Shown piece by piece: positions 61,897 to 64,000 of a DNA stretch of 64,000 nucleotides (the stretch's first letter is position 1; every line of letters starts with the position of its first letter). The position numbers and the translations under genes were made by a program. The stretch is from Marisediminicola antarctica (GTDB taxonomy: Bacteria > Actinomycetota > Actinomycetes > Actinomycetales > Microbacteriaceae), in the NCBI RefSeq assembly GCF_009930795.1, contig NZ_CP017146.1, positions 1,860,001 to 1,924,000 of the forward strand, given 5' to 3'. A model generated the notes under the pieces. It made no database searches. It saw only the letters and a list, made by a program, of their open reading frames with translations, and was not told the DNA's origin.

Positions 61897-63798
61897 CTAG
61901 CTCGTGCTCAGCGCTTCCTCATCCGCCGCAACGCTCTTCTGCACGGCGAACTGGGTCCGGTGCAATTCCTCGTACCGCCCGCCGACAGCCAGCAGTTCCT
62001 CGTGCGTACCGCGCTCCACGATCGAGCCGTTCTCAACCACGAGGATCAGGTCTGCGCTGCGGATGGTGGAGAGGCGGTGTGCGATCACCATCGCCGTCCG
62101 TCCCTCCAGCGCCTCGCTGAGCGCCGCCTGCACGGCGGCTTCAGACGTCGAGTCCAGCGCCGCCGTCGCCTCGTCGAGGATGACGACGCGCGGCTGTGCG
62201 AGCAGGAGCCTCGCGATGGTCATCCGCTGGCGCTCGCCTCCGGACAGCCGGTACCCGCGCTCTCCCACCATGGTGTCCAGCTGGTCCGGCAGGGACCGGA
62301 CCAGCGGCTCGAGCCGCGCACGGCGGATGGCGTCCCACACCTCGTCGTCGGACGCCTCCGGCCTCGCGAGGCGCAGATTGGAGAGGATGGTCTCGTGGAA
62401 CAGGTGGCCGTCCTGCGTCACCATTCCCAGGGTGTGCCGCATGGAGGCGAAAGTGACATCGCGGACATCCGTCCCCGCGAAGCGCACGGCGCCGCTGTCG
62501 ACGTCGTACAGGCGTGAGAGGAGCTGCGCGATCGTGGACTTGCCGGCACCGGACGTACCAACGAGGGCAACGGTCTGCCCCGGTTCGATCCTGAAGGACA
62601 CGCCGTGCAGCACCTCCTCGCCGCCGCGGGTGTCCAGCGTGGAAACCTCCTCGAGAGAGGCGAGGGACACTTTGTCCGCGGACGGGTATGCGAAGCGGAC
62701 GTCGTCGAACTCGACGGCCACTGGGCCTTCGGGGATGGCGACGGCGTCGGGCTTCTCCTTGATGAGCGGGTCGAGGTCCAGCACCTCGAAGACGCGCTCG
62801 AAGCTGACCACCGCGCTCATGATCTCCACCCGTGCGTTTGCGAGGCTGGTGAGCGGCGCGTAGAGGCGGGTGAGGAGGAGCGCCAGGGTGACCACGTCAC
62901 CGGTATTCAGCTGGCCGGCGAGTGCGAGGAAGCCGCCGAGCCCATACACGAGCGCGAGGGCGAGAGCGGAGACGAGCATCAGTGCCGTGAAGAAGACGAA
63001 CTGGAGCATCGCGGTCCGGACCCCGATGTCGCGGACGCGGGCGGCGCGGACGCGGAACTCGTCGGCCTCCTCGTCGGGCCGGCCGAACAGCTTGACGAGG
63101 GTGGCGCCGGGCGCCGAGAAGCGCTCGGTCATCTGCGTGCTCATAGCGGAATTGTGATCGGCGGCCTCGCGGCGCAGCGCGGCGAGGCGGCTGCCCATGC
63201 GGCGCGCGGGTACCAGGAAGATGGGGAGCATGATCACGGCGAGAACCGTCACGAGCCAGGACGTGCTGAGCATGACGATCAGGGTGAGGATCAGCGCCAC
63301 GAGGTTCGTGACCACGCCGGACAGCGTGCCGCTGAAGGCCTGCTGAGCGCCGATCACATCGTTGTTGAGGCGGCTCACGAGGGCGCCCGTCCGCGTGCGG
63401 GTGAAGAAGGCGATCGGCATCTTCTGCACGTGGTTGAAGACGGTGGTGCGGAGGTCCAGGATCACGCCTTCGCCGATCCGCGCCGAGTACCAGCGCGTCA
63501 CGAGTGACACGGCGGCGTCGGCCACGGCCACGAGGGCGATGACGCCGGCGAGCCAAACGATCGTGGTGACCTCGCCCCGGGCGACGATGACGTCGACAAC
63601 CTGGCCGGCGAGTACCGGCGTCGCGACCGCGAGGAAAGCTCCCACGGTGGAGAGGGTGATGAAGATCAGCAGCTTGGACCGGTAGGGCACCGCGAACGTC
63701 ATGATCCGTCGAACGGACTCACGGGAGAAGCCGTGCTTGCCGTCCCTGGCGGTCGAGATCTTGTACAGCGAGCTCCAGGCCGCGCCTTCCATGCTCAT
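61897..63798 (-). CDS. ABC transporter, fused membrane and ATPase domains (exporter)
   Basis: 633 residues from ATG 63798, preceded by AAGGAACCTCA; the longer ORF to 63951 is rejected. Six helices in residues about 30-330 (ABC_membrane fold; FFTRTRTGALVSRLNNDV). The ATPase has Walker A GTSGAGKST near residue 418, signature LSGGERQRM, Walker B VVILDEATAALD and the H-loop AHRLSTI. A half-size exporter acting as a homodimer (MsbA/LmrA-like), exporting lipids or drugs; the cargo is unknown. It stands alone on the minus strand. Confidence 0.94.
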   Translation of the reverse strand: MSMEGAAWSSLYKISTARDGKHGFSRESVRRIMTFAVPYRSKLLIFITLSTVGAFLAVATPVLAGQVVDVIVARGEVTTIVWLAGVIALVAVADAAVSLVTRWYSARIGEGVILDLRTTVFNHVQKMPIAFFTRTRTGALVSRLNNDVIGAQQAFSGTLSGVVTNLVALILTLIVMLSTSWLVTVLAVIMLPIFLVPARRMGSRLAALRREAADHNSAMSTQMTERFSAPGATLVKLFGRPDEEADEFRVRAARVRDIGVRTAMLQFVFFTALMLVSALALALVYGLGGFLALAGQLNTGDVVTLALLLTRLYAPLTSLANARVEIMSAVVSFERVFEVLDLDPLIKEKPDAVAIPEGPVAVEFDDVRFAYPSADKVSLASLEEVSTLDTRGGEEVLHGVSFRIEPGQTVALVGTSGAGKSTIAQLLSRLYDVDSGAVRFAGTDVRDVTFASMRHTLGMVTQDGHLFHETILSNLRLARPEASDDEVWDAIRRARLEPLVRSLPDQLDTMVGERGYRLSGGERQRMTIARLLLAQPRVVILDEATAALDSTSEAAVQAALSEALEGRTAMVIAHRLSTIRSADLILVVENGSIVERGTHEELLAVGGRYEELHRTQFAVQKSVAADEEALSTS

Positions 63799-63811
63799 TG
63801 AGGTTCCTTCC

Positions 63812-64000
63812 GTGGGCACCAATACAAGCCTAGATGGCGAGTTGCCCGAGCTTTGCGACGCGGCTGCCGAGGTGACGCGCGGTGCGCTGGTCAGCGTCAT
63901 GGACCGCGTCGGGTCCGCGGTGATTCCCCGAACCGGCGCTACCAACTGCATGGACTGGCTCTACCATCAAGCGCTACTCGCCAACACAACTGAGCGACCG
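63812..64000 (+). other. Open frame running off the right edge (possible gene start)
   Basis: From GTG 63812 the plus strand is open for 63 codons to the edge (DGELPELCDAAAEVTRGALV). The helical character could fit the start of a MarR-like regulator divergent from the exporter, but the rest reads poorly and the evidence is thin. Confidence 0.2.

Noticed and set aside
63799-63951. N-terminal extension of the ABC exporter to 63951
   Set aside because: The extra 51 residues are unlike exporter N-termini, and the ATG at 63798 has a good ribosome-binding site.
61650-64000. Integrase or att duplication linked to tRNA-Ala
   Set aside because: No recombinase and no second copy of the tRNA 3' end seen within the window.

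Overview
The window is high-GC (about 65-70 %) chromosomal DNA from an actinobacterium. The gene content and order point to the family Microbacteriaceae: clpP1-clpP2-clpX near tig, folC-DUF4233-ndk, rne/rng-rplU-rpmA-obg-proB-proA-nadD-rsfS, DUF222/HNH proteins, a translational T-box before ileS, and frequent GTG/TTG starts. The genus cannot be fixed from the sequence alone. Nearly everything is ordinary chromosome. There is no rRNA, CRISPR array, prophage or insertion sequence.

Layout. 1-5 kb: the start of a DUF222/HNH protein that runs off the left edge, a short degenerate tandem array, and a 1388-residue polytopic membrane protein with an 18-bp coding tandem repeat. 5-9.5 kb: a DUF2510 peptide, a 14-bp tandem array, an S9 peptidase, and a divergent CGNR regulator / EamA exporter pair. 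9.4-17 kb: tRNA-Gly and tRNA-Pro, then the protein-quality-control block (trigger factor, ClpP1, ClpP2, ClpX) with an SDR, a PLP enzyme and a CopC-like protein between. 17-27 kb: a BenE-type permease with no normal start codon, a luciferase-like oxidoreductase, an M3 peptidase, a glycosyltransferase, and a lipoprotein translationally coupled to valS. 27-31 kb: an accessory patch with a 35-bp repeat array, a second DUF222/HNH gene and two Pro/Thr-rich membrane-anchored proteins of similar design.

31-41.5 kb holds two transport operons. The first is a TetR gene divergent from a tightly overlapping five-gene unit: dipeptide-type binding protein, two permeases, a fused double ATPase and an APC permease. 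The second is a glycine-betaine-type importer (ATPase with CBS domains, permease, binding protein) behind a long leader. 41.8-48.2 kb: ileS under an isoleucine T-box, then folC-DUF4233-ndk, and a convergent VKOR gene. 48.5-61.5 kb: RNase E/G, a CaCA antiporter, DUF4031, the rplU-rpmA-obg-proBA-nadD-rsfS region, and two unrecognised proteins. After tRNA-Ala(GGC) and a long hairpin, the window ends with an ABC exporter on the minus strand.

I found no clearly new multi-gene system. The observations most worth following are the BenE gene whose coding frame begins directly after clpX with no TG dinucleotide available for a start; the ultrashort-stem T-box; several tandem arrays, two of them next to DUF222/HNH genes; the paired Thr-x-x-Phe-tagged membrane proteins; and the hairpin-bearing leader of the betaine operon. 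All family assignments come from reading translated sequence and motifs; no database search was run.
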